A stretch of 64,000 nucleotides of DNA from Theropithecus gelada (taxonomy: Eukaryota; Chordata; Mammalia; Primates; Cercopithecidae): contig NC_037680.1 in assembly GCF_003255815.1 (NCBI RefSeq), positions 16,526,547 through 16,590,546 of the forward strand. The letters run 5' to 3'. The notes beneath the pieces were generated by a model, which did not search any database, was not told where the DNA came from, and was given only the letters and a program-made list of their open reading frames with translations. Position numbers and translations under genes: made by a program. Positions within the stretch are counted from its first letter, which is position 1. The number at the start of each line of letters is the position of its first letter. This document shows, piece after piece, positions 11,476-24,244 of this stretch.

Positions 11476-12555
11476 TTTTTTATGTTAAACTTTTATTATT
11501 ATTATTATACTTTAAGTTCTAGGGTACATGTGCATAACGTGCAGGTTTGTTACATATGTATACATGTGCCATGTTGGTGTGCTGCACCCATTAACTCGTC
11601 ATTTACATTAGGTATATCTCCTAATGCAATCCCTCCCCCCTACCCCCTCCCCACAATAGGACCCGGTGTGTGATGCTCCCCTTCCTGTGTCCAAGTGATC
11701 TCATTGTTCAATTGCCACCTATGAGTGAGAACATGCGGTATTTGGTTTTCTGTTCTTGTGATAGTTTGCTGAGAATGATGGTTTCCAGCTGCATCCATGT
11801 CCCTACAAAGGACACAAACTCATCCTTTTTTATGGCTCAATAGTATTCCACGTTGTATATGTGCCACATTTTCTTAATCCAGTCTGTCACTGATGGACAT
11901 TTGGGTTGATTCCAAGTCTTTGCTATTGTGAATAGTGCCGCAATGAACATATGAGTTCATGTGTCTTTATAGCAGCATGACTTATAATCCTTTGGGTATA
12001 TCCCCAGTAATGGGATGGCTGGGTCAAATGGTATTCCTAGTTCTAGATCCTTGAGGAATCGCCACACTGTTTTCCACAATGGTTGAACTAGTTTACAGTC
12101 CCACCAACAGTGTAAAAGTGTTCTTATTTCTCCACATCCTCTCCAGCACCTGTTGTTTCCTGATTTTTTAATGATTGCCATTCTAACTGGTGTGAGATGG
12201 TATCTCATTGTGGTTTTGATTTGCATTTCTCTGATGGCCAGTGATGATGAGCATTTTTTCATGTGTCTGTTGGCTGTATGAATGTCTTCTTTTGAGAAGT
12301 GTCTGTTCATATACTTTGCCCACTTTTTGATGGGGTTGTTTGTTTTTTTCTTGTAAATTCGTTTGAGTTCTTTGTAGGTTCTGGATATTAGCCCTTTGTC
12401 AGATGAGTAGATTGCAAAAATTTTCTCCCATTCTGTAGGTTGTCTCTTCACTCTGATGGTAGTTTCTTTTGCTGTGCAGAAGCTTTTTAGTTTAATTAGA
12501 TCCCATTTGTCAATTTTGGCTTTGGTGCCGTTGCTTTTGGTGTTTTAGACATGAA
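11476..12555 (-). mobile_element. L1 (L1PA-type), 5'-truncated, reversed
   Basis: Begins with reversed L1 3' tail ((TTA)n then actttaagttctagggtacatg) and runs back into ORF2, ending at gttttagacatga. Flanked by an exact 11-bp target duplication ggcataaagtt at 11465-11475 and 12556-12566. The remaining ORF2 C-terminal frame (12451-11957) is open for 164 residues but stops early after the CCYKDT motif, so it is dead. 1.08 kb of a 6 kb element. Confidence 0.95.
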
Positions 12556-12566
12556 GGCATAAAGTT

Positions 12567-13403
12567 GAGCATATGTTCTCTCCCAACCCTCAACAACAAG
12601 CAATTGTTCTCTCTTATATCTAACATTCTTGTTTTTCCAATTCCTCTCCTCCCTATTCTGAGTTTGAACCATCTTTGGCTCATGAGGGCATAGAAACTTG
12701 GCCAGGCAGGGAGAGCAAAACATTACTTACTGAAGTCATGTGCTTTATCCCTGAGGGGTACTTGATGCCCCTGTTCTTTGGTTCTCCATGAAAGAAAGAA
12801 AAAAAAAAAAACTGATGATATCACTGGATAAGAGAAATGTTAGATTTTCAGTTTCCCCTGAATTATCTATTTTTATTTTAGTGGAAAGCTTAAGTTGACA
12901 AATGAAATTATACGCACAGGAATTGGTAAATGCTTTGAAAGTAAAAAGCTCTATGAATGGAAATAATTGTTTTAAATTCTTGGAAACGAGAAAGGAAGAA
13001 TGAGCAGATGGCCCATCATGCTTTTGGTGGCTTTTGGGTTGGTTCCAAATGGCAAACTATTGCCTGGGCAAACATTTGGAATCAAAATGACCATACTCTG
13101 TTTGCTGAGAATCTTTCAGTGCATTGCATACTCTGCAAGTCATGTTCACCACTCTGAAAGGACATTAAACTTGATAGAAAAAAATATGTAATGTATTAGA
13201 GCACTAGGAAGGAGTTTGAATTTAAAGTGGCAGAACTTTTATCTAGATGTGAGCAAATTTTATATGCATGATTGTCCCAAAGACCAGAGCTATTTTCAAA
13301 TGATAATTGGATCCTGAATTATGAATTTTTTTCTAAATAAGTCAGAGAATATTACATTATTTTGATATAATCAATAACCTTTATGAGAAAATAATATTTT
13401 ACT
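12567..13403. other. Intronic DNA, unassigned
   Basis: Unique-looking AT-rich sequence with an A-run near 12790-12811. No exon-like unit found. Confidence 0.5.
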
Positions 13404-13415
13404 TATTTTGCTTTT

Positions 13416-13719
13416 TTTTTTTTTTTTTTTTTTTTTTTTGAGATGAAGTCTTGCTGTGTCGCCCAGGCTGGAGTGCAGTGGTGAGATCTCAGTTCACTGC
13501 AACCTCCGCCTCCTGAGTTCATGTGATTCTCCTGCCTCAGCCTCCTGAGTAGCTGTGATTACAGGCACGTGCCACCATGCCTGGCTGATTTTTGTATTTT
13601 TAGGTGAGTCAACGTTTTATCATGTTGGTCAGGCTGGTCTCGAACTCCTGACGTCGTGATCTGCCCACCTCGGCCTCCCAAAGTGCTCGGATTACAGGCA
13701 TGAGCCACCACGCCCGGCC
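13416..13719 (-). mobile_element. Alu SINE, full length, reversed
   Basis: Long poly-T, both monomers, ending ccaccacgcccggcc. Flanked by the 12-bp duplication tattttgctttt (13404-13415 and 13720-13731). AluS-type. Confidence 0.97.
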
Positions 13720-13944
13720 TATTTTGCTTTTATATTGACATGAAATCACTGTTTTGAAATAGCTCTTGAGGACAAAATTGAAGCAGAATGGTACATATCT
13801 GAAGAGCATCAGTCAAATTATTTCAGAAAGAAAAGAAAAAACTTGAAAGATATTTAATTGGTAATAGGAACTAAGTTTTGGAGGGCGAGAACTAACATTC
13901 TTAATGCTCTCTCCTATTTATTATTTGAGACTAAAAGACAACAG

Positions 13945-14200
13945 TGGAAGTGTATGGAGGCTAGAGGTCATGGTCTGACTGCCCATGCAGTCAGGAAGCC
14001 AAAGCTTGAATTTCTGTGGTACCTTCAAATAGCTCTTTAGTATTAGGCAAATCTTAACCTGTCTCAGAACTTATCATTTGCCTAAGTTTCAGTTTCCTAT
14101 TCTATAAAATGGAAATATTAAAACCTACTTCATGATTTGCAATCATTTAGCATAGTGTCTGGGACACAGATTTGGGATTTTGTATGTAGTCTCAGTAAAT
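13945..14200 (+). mobile_element. MIR SINE
   Basis: Contains a taggcaaatcttaacctgtctcag segment, ctaagtttcagtttcctattc and tataaaatggaaatatta in MIR order. Confidence 0.75.
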
Positions 14201-15654
14201 TATCTACCCAAAGCACTGATTTGATATTGTCTGAACTATTTGATTTTTCTTTAACACATTTGAGAATAAATTCAATATAATGAATATGTGCTGTGTTTTC
14301 TCTCACTTAATGACTGAGTAAAACTGAAGGCCCAGTGTCTCATTAAAAGGAATCTAGAAGGACCCAGACATTAGGATTTCCCTAAAATAAAAGAAGGTTT
14401 ATTCTAGCCAGCTACACTTTGGTTGTTCCCAATCACTCTAAGCAATTGGTATACTCTGAAAATTATTTTGTATTTGTAATTGTTAGAAGTTGGGCAAATA
14501 TCTGCTAGTCCACCCCATCCAAGCTAGTCTAGGTCATTCCTATAGTAGGAATGTGTTATTCTCCTCACATTGTAACGCATCCCAGGAAAGGGCATTGTGT
14601 TACATGGTGGGGTGAGGGGTGGAAGCTGAGAGTACGGTGGTCTCTAAAATGATGAAACTCTTGAATATACTGCTTAAATGTGTCCTGTCCATGAAGTCTG
14701 TTTCTTCAGGCCCCTAGTAAAAATTAATCGCTTTACCTTTTCTCAAGTAATTTTTACAGCTCAATTTTCCATTTACATCTCACTCTGTCTTGTATAGTAT
14801 TTGTGTTCTTACTTGTCAGTCTTCCTTAGGAATTAGCAACCTTTCTGAGAGCTGAAGCCAGTCTTTTTCTTCACTTTTCCCTTTCATGTGGTACCCAGCA
14901 TCCAGGCTTGTATGCAACTGGTATCCTAATACTCAGATCAGTTAATCACCCTCTATAGAACCTTAAGACTCGAGAGTTTTAGTTGCTGTCAGTGTATCCA
15001 TAGAAGTGAATGCCCTTAATATGGGAATTGGGAAAATTTTTCAAATAATTGTAATTGTCTACCAGCCCAGTTTGAGGCAAGAAAGATTGCAGATTGTGGA
15101 ACCAGTCCTTCATGTAATGCAGAAAGCATTTTCTGGTTCTGCGGGCTTCCAGCTCCTTGGCTGAGAAATGTCACAGAGTGGTAAAGCTCACCTCCAAGCC
15201 AAAGGCACATCTATTTACACAATCATTACTATTTATGTTTCAAACATACATCTGCTTCTCAAATGTTCCCCTCCCTTGACAGCAATGTGTCTCACTGCTC
15301 CATGTAAATTCTTCTATTTTTCAAATTATTAATCTGAAAGGGATGGAAATGGAGGCTCTTGCATGAAAGGAAAAATCCCCTGACATATGTAGTTACCTTG
15401 AAAGTCTGACATTTGCTTTTAGTTGTTACCCTTCTAAAAAATAAATAATGTCCTTTTAAGGCATAAAAAAGGGACCATTACAAACTCTGATTTTAAATAT
15501 CCATAGGTATTCTGGACCAGATCTAAACATATATATATGTTTTGAAGTGAGTATGTTTTGCAGATCTCTTTGATACTATTGTGCTCAAGCCAGCAGACCT
15601 CTGTTCTTCCTGATAGGAAAATGTAAGTCATATTTAAGAATTGTTTCAAAAAAA
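14201..15654. other. Intronic DNA, unassigned
   Basis: No transposon or exon recognised. The 15060-15210 part is relatively GC-balanced but lacks a splice-bounded HNMT frame. Confidence 0.45.
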
Positions 15655-16060
15655 GTCACGAGCTGGGTCCTTGGATGTAAAGTTGCAGCTCACTGCAGAT
15701 TCCGATAGTTGAGTTACAACTCACTGAAAATCAAGGGTTTAAAATGGAAACACTGACAAACCTTCAAGCCAGGGCAGCACAATGGCGCCTTGATAATTTA
15801 TAGTCTACAGGCAGCTCTTAGGTTTATTATCACAATGACAAATGCACTGCCATTGTTAATAGGATATTTCCCAGCAAGGACTTCTTGTTATGCAAGCCAG
15901 GTCCAGTATGTCACGCCGCATGATAGCAATAAAGTCTACAAGAATTTGTAATGAACTTCAATTACTAATAGATTATAGCTAATTGAAAATATGTGCAGTA
16001 AAGATATGGGTTTTTATACGCGCCTTCTGGTATTCTATGAGGCAATGATTTATGCTATAA
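15655..16060. promoter_or_regulatory. Candidate conserved non-coding element
   Basis: About 400 bases with no recognisable repeat, retained CpGs (tggcgcc, cacgccgca), a SOX-like cattgtt at 15851-15857 and several TAAT cores (for example attactaatagatta near 15960). The texture is like known vertebrate intronic enhancers, but conservation cannot be tested here. Confidence 0.3.
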
Positions 16061-16591
16061 TTTATGTTAACATTTTCTACTATGAAAAGGCCCAATTTGG
16101 TAGAAAGCCACTTCATCCATAACAAATATTTAAGATAATTTTGCACATAAAATAAATGAAGGTATAATATTAGATACTAATCTATTTAATTCTAGCATTT
16201 TAATTTTTATTGAAAGTGAAGACTTTTTTCCTCTACCTGGTAGTACGGTTGGTTAAAAATTCTTACTATAAAACAAAAGCATAAAATACATTGAGGTCTT
16301 TGAGTTAAATGTAACATCTTTTATGTTAATTTCTTTGTTTAACTTCCTTCTGTAATTAAGAATCCCATTAAAATTTGATGTATACTGGTGTCCTTATGCA
16401 AGTATTATTTTAAATTAAGAAAATACACAAGTATTCATCTTAAATTAAAATGGATTTGTAATCCACGTCATGCTTTCTGTCACTATAGAGATCAACAGCT
16501 GGGATACAAATGTGGAAGTGCATATATAAATGATTTGTGTGTGTCTTTATGTCTGGATGTGTATGACACACACCCACAGATATTACATGTA
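16061..16591. other. Intronic DNA, unassigned
   Basis: AT-rich, no recognised repeat. Confidence 0.5.
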
Positions 16592-16895
16592 GGCCAGATG
16601 TGGTGGCTCACATCTGTAATCCCAGTACTTTGGGAGGCTGAGGCCGGCTGATCACTGGAGGTCAAGATTTTGAGACTGGCCTGGCCAACATGGTAAAACC
16701 TCATCTCCACAAAAAATACAAAATATTTACTGGGAGTGGTGGTGTGCACCTGTAGTCCCAGATACTAGGGAGGCTGAAGCACGAGAATCCCTTGAACCCA
16801 GGAGGCAAAGGTTGCAGTGAGCTGAGATAGTACCACTGTATTCCAGCCTGGGAGACAGAGCAAGACTTCATCTTTAAAAAAAAAAAAAAAAAAAA
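16592..16895 (+). mobile_element. Alu SINE, full length
   Basis: Starts ggccagatgtggtggctca, has two monomers separated by an A-rich linker (ccacaaaaaatacaaaat) and a poly-A tail at 16875-16894. AluS/J-type; diverged. Confidence 0.95.
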
Positions 16896-17068
16896 TTGAA
16901 AAATGCGACCATAACTTAGCCAAACGCAGACAAAAAAATCAATAAAATTAAACTATAAATTTGAAACAATTCACAAGATTTTGTTAAATCCTTATGAATT
17001 TAAAATTCTGAAACTAGAGTTGTCACAATCTTGGGAACCCACTGTAAGTATTTTTACATCTCTAAAGT

Positions 17069-17106
17069 CTGTGTGTGTGTGTGCGTGTGCATGTGTGTGT
17101 GTGTGT
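17069..17106 (+). repeat. (GT)n microsatellite
   Basis: Imperfect GT run with gc and at interruptions. Confidence 0.95.
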
Positions 17107-17349
17107 TTAAAATCGCTAAAATGATTTATACAAAGCTTGGCCTTTTAACTCAGAAAATGTGTTTTTATGTTCTCTCTTTTATTCTAATCCCTGAACTCAC
17201 GTCTTTTCACAAATCCTATATGATATCTTGCAAATGGCAGGTACAGACATGCTGAACACCTATGTGCTCACTACTGCTTACTTGAATAACCTTTGAGCCA
17301 TGATTTTTCTCTCTGAATGATGATGGCTCCAAGATTCCGTGAAAGAGCT

Positions 17350-17520
17350 TCCTGTCTAAGAGTCAAATCCCTGGACTGTGAAGGGAGAAAAATCCAGAAA
17401 TGGCCCCATGCTATCACTTTTTAGCTTAGCCTGTGGGCAAGTCTATCTAAACCTATTAAACCTCAGAGTCTTCATCTGAAAAATGATAATTTTAAAGATT
17501 GACTTTTTATTGTGAAAACA
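17350..17520 (+). mobile_element. MIR SINE
   Basis: agagtcaaatccctggactg, a gtgggcaagtc segment, cctcagagtcttcatctgaaaaatga: the MIR central to 3' order. Confidence 0.65.
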
Positions 17521-17864
17521 AAATGAAATAATAAGCCAAGAATTTTATATAGTCCCCAGAAAATATAAATACTCCATTCACTGTAGATAATATTATTATT
17601 AATTGCAGCAATTCGATAAATACTTGTCGAGATAGGTAAGCATATGATTTTAATGTTTCTATAATTATTACTATTTTTAATTGTTATAATATTCTTTGCA
17701 AACCTCAATATATTGCAGGTTTAGGTGTTTTGGTGAGCCAGAAAATCACCTGGTTAGTTCACAAAGACAGATTCCTGAACTGCACACATGGTTCAGATTT
17801 GGGATGGAACCAAGAAATTTACGTATCTAAAAAGCCTCCCAGGTCTTTCTTCAGTCCACAGAAA
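17521..17864. other. Intronic DNA, unassigned
   Basis: AT-rich; no repeat recognised. Confidence 0.5.
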
Positions 17865-18386
17865 TTTTTTTTAAATTTATTTATTATTATTATACTTAAA
17901 GTTGTAGGGTACATGTGCATAACGTGCAGGTTTGTTACATATGTATACTTGTGCCATGTTGGTGTGCTGCACCCATCAACTCGTCATTTACATCAGGTAT
18001 AACTCCCAGTGCAATCCTTCCCCCCTCCCCCCTCCCCATGATAGGCCCCGGTGTGTGATGTTCCCCTTCCCAAGTCCAAGTGATCTCATTGTTCAGTTCC
18101 CACCTATGAGTGAGAACATGCGGTGTTTGGTTTTCTGTTCTTGTGATAGTTTGCTAAGAATGATAGTTTCCAGCTGCATCCATGTCCCTACAAAGGACAC
18201 AAACTCATCCTTTTTTATGGCTGCCTAGTATTCCATGGTGTATATGTGCCACATTTTCTTAATCCAATCTGTCACTGATGGACATTTGGGTTGATTCCAA
18301 GTCTTTGCTATTGTGAATAGTGCTGCAATAAACATACGTGTGCATGTGTCTTTATAGCAGCATAATTTATAATCCTTTGGGTATAT
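17865..18386 (-). mobile_element. L1 3' end (catarrhine/Old World monkey type), reversed, stopping at an N
   Basis: Reversed L1 3' UTR and ORF2 C-terminus, with variants catcaactcgtca, acatcaggtataactccc and ccatgataggccccgg shared with 33657-34543. The element stops at gggtatat, directly before the undetermined base at 18387. No target duplication is found on the right, so L1 sequence may be missing at this point. Confidence 0.93.
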
Positions 18387-18387
18387 N
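18387..18387. other. Undetermined base at an L1 edge
   Basis: Single N exactly at the end of L1 similarity. Two further Ns are at 27776 (also at an L1 edge) and 36394 (unique DNA). These may be gap-closure marks from assembly. Confidence 0.9.
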
Positions 18388-20177
18388 TGTCTTTTTGCAT
18401 TTGGGGAGTTTTCTGAAAGTTCTCTTTTCCACACCCATACTTGACTCAGAAAAATGGCAGGGTTTTCACACTCTGCCCTAATTTGTAAAAGTTTCAAAAA
18501 AGCTTTAAAAAATGAGAGTAATTTTGTGAAGATTTTCTTGACTGCCATTAGAAAAATTAACTTCTTACAAAAGAAATAAATGCAGCTGTACCCAAAATGG
18601 CATCGTTTTAAAAACTGCATATACAGGGACTCTCTTGGTCCTTTATTATAGGTAAAGGATAATAGAATTGAAATGGGATTAATCAGTGTGTATATGTGTA
18701 TTCTGTTTTGAGTTTATCAACTGGCATCTTTCTTTTTGTAAGGTGGTCAATCTATACTAAAATTGCCTTCAAAAGACATGAATTTGTCTGGCTTACACAT
18801 TGGAATTTTCATCCTTTCTCCTACTGATTTTAGTACTACGGTAACAAACTGATACCTTAGGCTGCCTGCAGTTCCTCACCTTATGGGTATTTCCAAAAAG
18901 GGTGCTAACTTTGAGTTAGCAAGGTGCATCTCTAGAGCAACTCTAATAGTAAGTAATCATGGAGTAATATCCATTAATATTCCATATGCTATTGGTTAGA
19001 AGCAAGTCCCAGGTCCCATTCATGCCAGGAGGCAGGGGGTATGAGGTTGGAGTTCACCTTAGAATATGTCCACCACAATTAGTATAGAAGACAAAATCCT
19101 GGATGGGGTTAAAGGACCCTTCCGGAGTAATCAATACCCTTCAGTAAGGCAAGATTTGAGGTGGTGATAGAGATAATAATGTGGCCAGTCCAGAGGTGCT
19201 CATACCTGGCACATCATTAAACTCATATTTTAAAAGTATTTGTTCTTTGTTTTTTAAGAGAAGAAATGAAGACATTTGAGGGGAGAAAAGAAGAAAAAAA
19301 GAATGCTGAAGACAATAGTCAAGTTTGGACGTGTGCTTATTTAAATAAATCCTTGCATTTAACTTCTACTTTCTAAAGAATCTGGTCTAGTGATCATCTG
19401 CTGTTACTCAGCTATGTTCTCCATGGCTTCTCTATCCTAACCCAGAAGCAGACTATAACATTATTGCTTTTAACTACAAATAATACTCATTCTAAGAGAA
19501 ATTTTGGTAAATTTAATTTTCTCTCTTTCCATTTCCAGTGATACTCTAGCAGTGTCTAACATATCAATTTCTAAGTAAAAGACTGTATCCTTAGTTGGGC
19601 TATGCTTTTATATTCATATGGCAGTCTTCAAACTCAGCAATATGAAAGAATTAAGGTGGGTAGTAGTCTTAAATACTATTAGGGTTTTTTGTTGTTGTTG
19701 TTGTTCTGTTTTTTGTTGGTTTTTTTTGAAACACCACCTAGGACAGCTTTTAGCTCCATAGGTCTAGGCTGTTTCAGTGACCCAGAAATCATGCCAAAAG
19801 AGTGTTAGCTTCATTGTTAATATAGTCGTAATAGTCTCCTACTTGTCTCAAATTTAAAACTACCAAGAATTTCCTTTGGTTACAAAACAAATAAATATCC
19901 CCTAATCGCTATGCATAATATTGTAAAATTATAGTGTGAAGATGATCAACTTGTCTCTTGGAAATTTATGGCAACCACTTTTTATGGCTCTTTCCTAGGG
20001 TTCCCACACAGTCTCTGGTTCCTGGGTCATTTCTCTCCTCCCCTATAGCTACCATTCCAGAAAAGGGGATTATCCTCACCCCTCCTTTGACTCCTTACCC
20101 TACGGCTATATGGTATCAGCTTTAGATATTGTTGACAAATGCTGTGATTTCAATAACAACATTCTGATAATGACAAT
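18388..20177. other. Intronic DNA, unassigned
   Basis: Contains a (TTG)n-rich stretch near 19686-19728. Otherwise no repeat family or exon recognised in 1.8 kb. Confidence 0.45.
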
Positions 20178-20572
20178 TTTATTAGTCTGCTAAGACTTCC
20201 AGAACAATATACCACAGACTGGGGAGCTCAAACAATAGGAATATATTTCTCACAGTTCTGGAGGCTGGAATCCAGGGTCAAGGCGGCAAACAGTTTGGTT
20301 TCTCCTGAGACTGCTCTCCTTGGCGAGCAGGTGGCCACCGTCTTGCTACGTCCTCACATGGTCTCTCACCTGTATGAGTGCACCCCAATGCCTTTCTCTC
20401 TTCTTATGAGTACACCAGTCCCACTGGATCAGGGCCCCATCCTTATGATTTCATTTAACTTTCATCACCTCTTTTGAGATCCTATCTCCAAATACAGTCA
20501 TACTGGGAATTGAGGCTTCAACATATTAATTTGGTGGAAGGGGCACAGTTCAGTCAATAGCAACCATCCTGC
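20178..20572 (-). mobile_element. MLT1-family LTR (ERVL-MaLR), reversed
   Basis: Plus strand reads attagtctgctaagacttcc, ctcacagttctggaggctgg, cctcacatggtctctc, gatcctatctccaaatacagtca and ends cagtcaatagca: a complete reversed MLT1A/B-like LTR. Confidence 0.9.
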
Positions 20573-20639
20573 CTACAAATTTGATAACAGTTATTCAGGC
20601 TTTACTTGAATAATGCATTTTACTTCATACTCTTGACAA

Positions 20640-20955
20640 CTCCCTTATTTAAAAAACTTTTAATCGCCCTCAGTTTCTGCAACACTGCCCTTTCCTGGTT
20701 CTACTTATTTTCTTGGCCACTCCTACTCATTTTCCATCCAAATTTATCTTCTCACACCTTCCCCTAACTGTTGTTAATTTCTGTGCTCAATCCCAAGCCC
20801 TGTTCTTATCTCACTTAAAATGATTTCCCTATGGCAGGGCATATTAATCATGCCACAGCTTCAAACATGATCTACTTGCTACAGACACACACTCATAACT
20901 CTAGCGTAGACCGTCTCTTGTTCCTAAAATTATATGATTCACTTTGTGCTGAACA
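20640..20955 (+). mobile_element. L2 LINE ORF2 fragment
   Basis: tttcctggttctacttattttc, cttggccactcctactc and the caatcccaagccctgttc block correspond to L2 ORF2 segments. It faces the reversed L2 at 20995. Confidence 0.55.
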
Positions 20956-20994
20956 TCCTGGGACACAGTAGGCATGCAATCTATACCTGTAAAT

Positions 20995-21370
20995 TCATTC
21001 ACTCATCCATTCTTTCCAAAATTATTCACTGATCACCTGCTAAATAGAAGGCACTGCTTTAAGTGCTTGAGATATGCCATTAAACAGAAGAGACCAAGGT
21101 CCTTGTCCATAGGGAGCTTCCATTCTAGCAGAGGTCAAGCAGTGGTCAGTAAACATCCTGAATAAGTGAATTATACAGCATGACAGAAGGTGTAAAGTGC
21201 TATGAGGAAAGACAAAGTAGAGCAAATAAAGGAAGATTAAAGATGGGTCAAGGGGGAAGTTGAGGGATTAAATTAGATAGTCAGGGGAAGCTCAATGAAA
21301 AGGGAATGTTTGAACAACAGTTTAAAGGAAGTGAGTGAATAAATAAAATTGTAACATAGGCATTTCAGAT
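20995..21370 (-). mobile_element. L2 LINE 3' end, reversed
   Basis: aaggcactgctttaagtgcttgagatatgc, gggagcttccattctagcag and gtgaataaataaaattg follow the reversed L2 3' UTR. Confidence 0.8.
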
Positions 21371-22639
21371 ATAATGGGTCTAAAACCTCTTTTCAGCTCG
21401 TGTCTTCCCTGAAGTTCCCAGTGTGATTGTGATTGCCATTCATTCTTTTACTAGAGTGACCATATAAATTTGTCCACCAAACTGAAACACACTGGAAAAT
21501 AAAAGGATGGTACTACAGACACAAACCCAGCTCCAGACAAGCTTGAATATACAGATGCTTGGGAGACTAGCTGTCACCCAAGACAGAAACTTGCTAGCCA
21601 TCCTTGCTTTTTCTTTCTCCCTCATACTATTTTTTCCCAACTTGTCCCAATATATCACCAAGCTTTTTGATATGACCTCTAGAATATCTCTTCTCCATTT
21701 TTACTATTGCTGTCTTACTTGAGGATCTTAGGATCTCTGACTAGGACAGACACATGGACTCAAAAATGCCACTGTCTCTCAGTCTGTTCCCTCTCAAATC
21801 ACTATCCTGCAACTCAGACAGAACCTTCTTAAATACTCATCTCTTATCTTGACATTCTCATTTAAATCTTCTGGAGAAAGAGGGGAAGGAAAGGTTTGGA
21901 TAGAGAACATTTACAGAGGTTGAGAAAAGCAGGCCCTGGTGAATCCAGGCACCCTCCCTGCTCTGCTAATGCAGAAGCCAACACAGCCTGTGGGTTCCTG
22001 CTGCAATCTAGACTGGTGAATACCTTCCCTGAAAGGTAAGAACAAAGAGGGAATCAGCCACTTATCTCCAAAATCCATAATTTCCGCAGTTTCAAGTCTA
22101 AAACTCAGTGTCTCACTAAGATTAAATGTCTATTATTATTCTTAAGATTTGGGAAATTAAAAATATATCAGATCTCTCTATATTTCCTATTTCAGCCCAA
22201 ATGAATCCAATTAGATTTCAGTGCAAACTATAAAATACTCTAGGCCTATTTCCTCTTTAAATTGATTATAAATGTTGATGCTCTTAAGTATAAGTGCAAA
22301 TTAATCTAGGGAATTCCATGAAATTTTATTTCTTAATTAAGCAATTTAAACTAAATTACTTAACTGAAATGACTACTCTGGCTCCTAAGATTGTTCAAGG
22401 TCAGACAAATGTAATCAAATATAACATAGTGATTTTTCACTTGCCATAACCCTTTTCATCAAACTCATTTCACTGCTTTGGACTTGATAGAAAGGAGAAT
22501 TTGCACTCTTCAACTCTCTAGAGACTGAGATCAAGATTATGGGAGGCAAGACAAGGTGACAACAATCAGGCCAATTGGAAAAGTTTCTGGAAAACAGAAA
22601 TGTGGTCTCTATTACACTGAAAAAGGAGGTGGGGTGTTA
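21371..22639. other. Intronic DNA, unassigned
   Basis: 21780-21870 weakly recalls L2 ORF2 but is not assigned. No exon. Confidence 0.4.
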
Positions 22640-22910
22640 GGCTGCCCAGAAATTAAACTTTCTGCTGGTATACGTGTGGCATTGCTCTAGTGAGCACAAT
22701 CCATTTGGCCAGCCAGATGGACCAGTCCTGGCAGCTTTTCAGTCTCATGCACAAAACACTTCAGCTTAGGAAAGAAAAAAATCCCCAAACAAAAATATAA
22801 ATAGAGAAGATTCAGCATTGTGGCGAAACAATGGGGAAGACTCATGGTCTTACAAATGAGGTTCCTACAACATTGTCTGTGCATTTCACACATTCTGTTT
22901 CTTTTTTCAT
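22640..22910. other. Unique-looking block, possibly conserved
   Basis: Balanced base composition, no repeat, with a minus-strand 68-residue open frame (22893-22687) lacking homology I recognise. Could be conserved non-coding DNA; weak. Confidence 0.2.
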
Positions 22911-24244
22911 GATTTTTATAGCTTATTTATCATAGGTGAAGGATGAGATTACTTATCTGAGGAGGCTCCATGCTTTTGGCAGAAAACCTTTATAATGCTC
23001 AGTTACTCTCACCTACAGGAAAGAAGGCAATTTCTAGCCTCTTTCTGTGAAAATACACTAAATAATAGCAACAAAGAACATTGATAATAATCTAAACTGA
23101 AAAAAATTATTTGAAGGTGCAAACTTTTATACTGCCAACTATCAAAGAGACTCAGGCTAAAAGGATGAACTCACCAAAGAGATGTTTGTTTTTGTTTTTT
23201 TTTTCATTTAGGAAGACTTACCTCTTCCTCACTTTCTAACACCATTGAGTCCAATTCAAGTTCCCCATTAGCTTGAATGATGATTACCTTCTGTCAATCA
23301 AGCTCTGCATCTGAGTTGAAGTCCATTGATCATCCTTCAGCTGAACTGCCATGCCTACTCAATAATCATGGCCAGTTTCTATTTCTTAAGTCAAATGCTT
23401 AGATGAGGAAATGGCGTCAATGTAGTCTAACCATGTTTCTTCCTTCCCCACCCAGAGTTTTCTGAGGGAGGGAGAGAGAGAAAGAAATCTATTTTAAACA
23501 GTCATCTCAATTTATACTTTTCACAATTATTAACTTTTGAAATTATTGTAAATGTATATTTTAACTCACTAATCAATGGCTTACTGGGGAGAGGGTTGGA
23601 AGGTATGAAGTAAGAGATGAAATGTCAATGTCTTTTACTTATTAAACATTTTAATCAAACACATTTTATTTTTTGTCTTTAGGGGTATAAATTCAGCTAA
23701 AGCTTAAAATATGGTCTTTCTCCCCTCTTTCCTCCTTTTCCTTCCTTCCTGTCTTCTTTTTGTGTGCCCTTTCCTCTTGCAAAGATTTATTTAGCTCCTA
23801 CTTTATGCCAGGTACATACTGGGGAACCTGTGTGACTTATCAATAAAATAAAACATTTTTGGCGAATTCCGGGTATTACACACAAACTGCCTACATTGTC
23901 ATTAGCCAATCTTCAAGTTCCTCCATTATTTGCATATTGATGGGATATCAAGTTTCAGATCAAATATCACAAATAAAAGCTCATAGGTAGAATAATCTCC
24001 AAGTTTAGATTTCTTTTTGTTTTTAGTTATGGTTAGACCGTACTTTGACTTGTTTAGAGGACTAGATTCCTTAACCCAATCTCAACAATTCATTCCGAAA
24101 TGTTGAAATTCTTTTTTAATTTCAGATGAAGAATAATATAATTTTCTGTCTGTAATATTGTAAAATACATATTTGGTGTTCAATCCTCTTTCCTGGCATA
24201 CAACTTCTGAAATCTTTAGAAACTCCAAAGTGATGTCTTTTGAT
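22911..24244. other. Intronic DNA, mostly unassigned
   Basis: A short L2/MIR-like remnant at about 23785-23855 (tttatgccaggtacatactgggg) and a GA-rich patch at 23463-23485. Otherwise nothing recognised. Confidence 0.4.

Noticed and set aside
11957..12451. 164-residue minus-strand frame resembling reverse-transcriptase ORF
   Set aside because: It is the C-terminal remnant of L1 ORF2 in a truncated insertion with a premature stop, not a gene.
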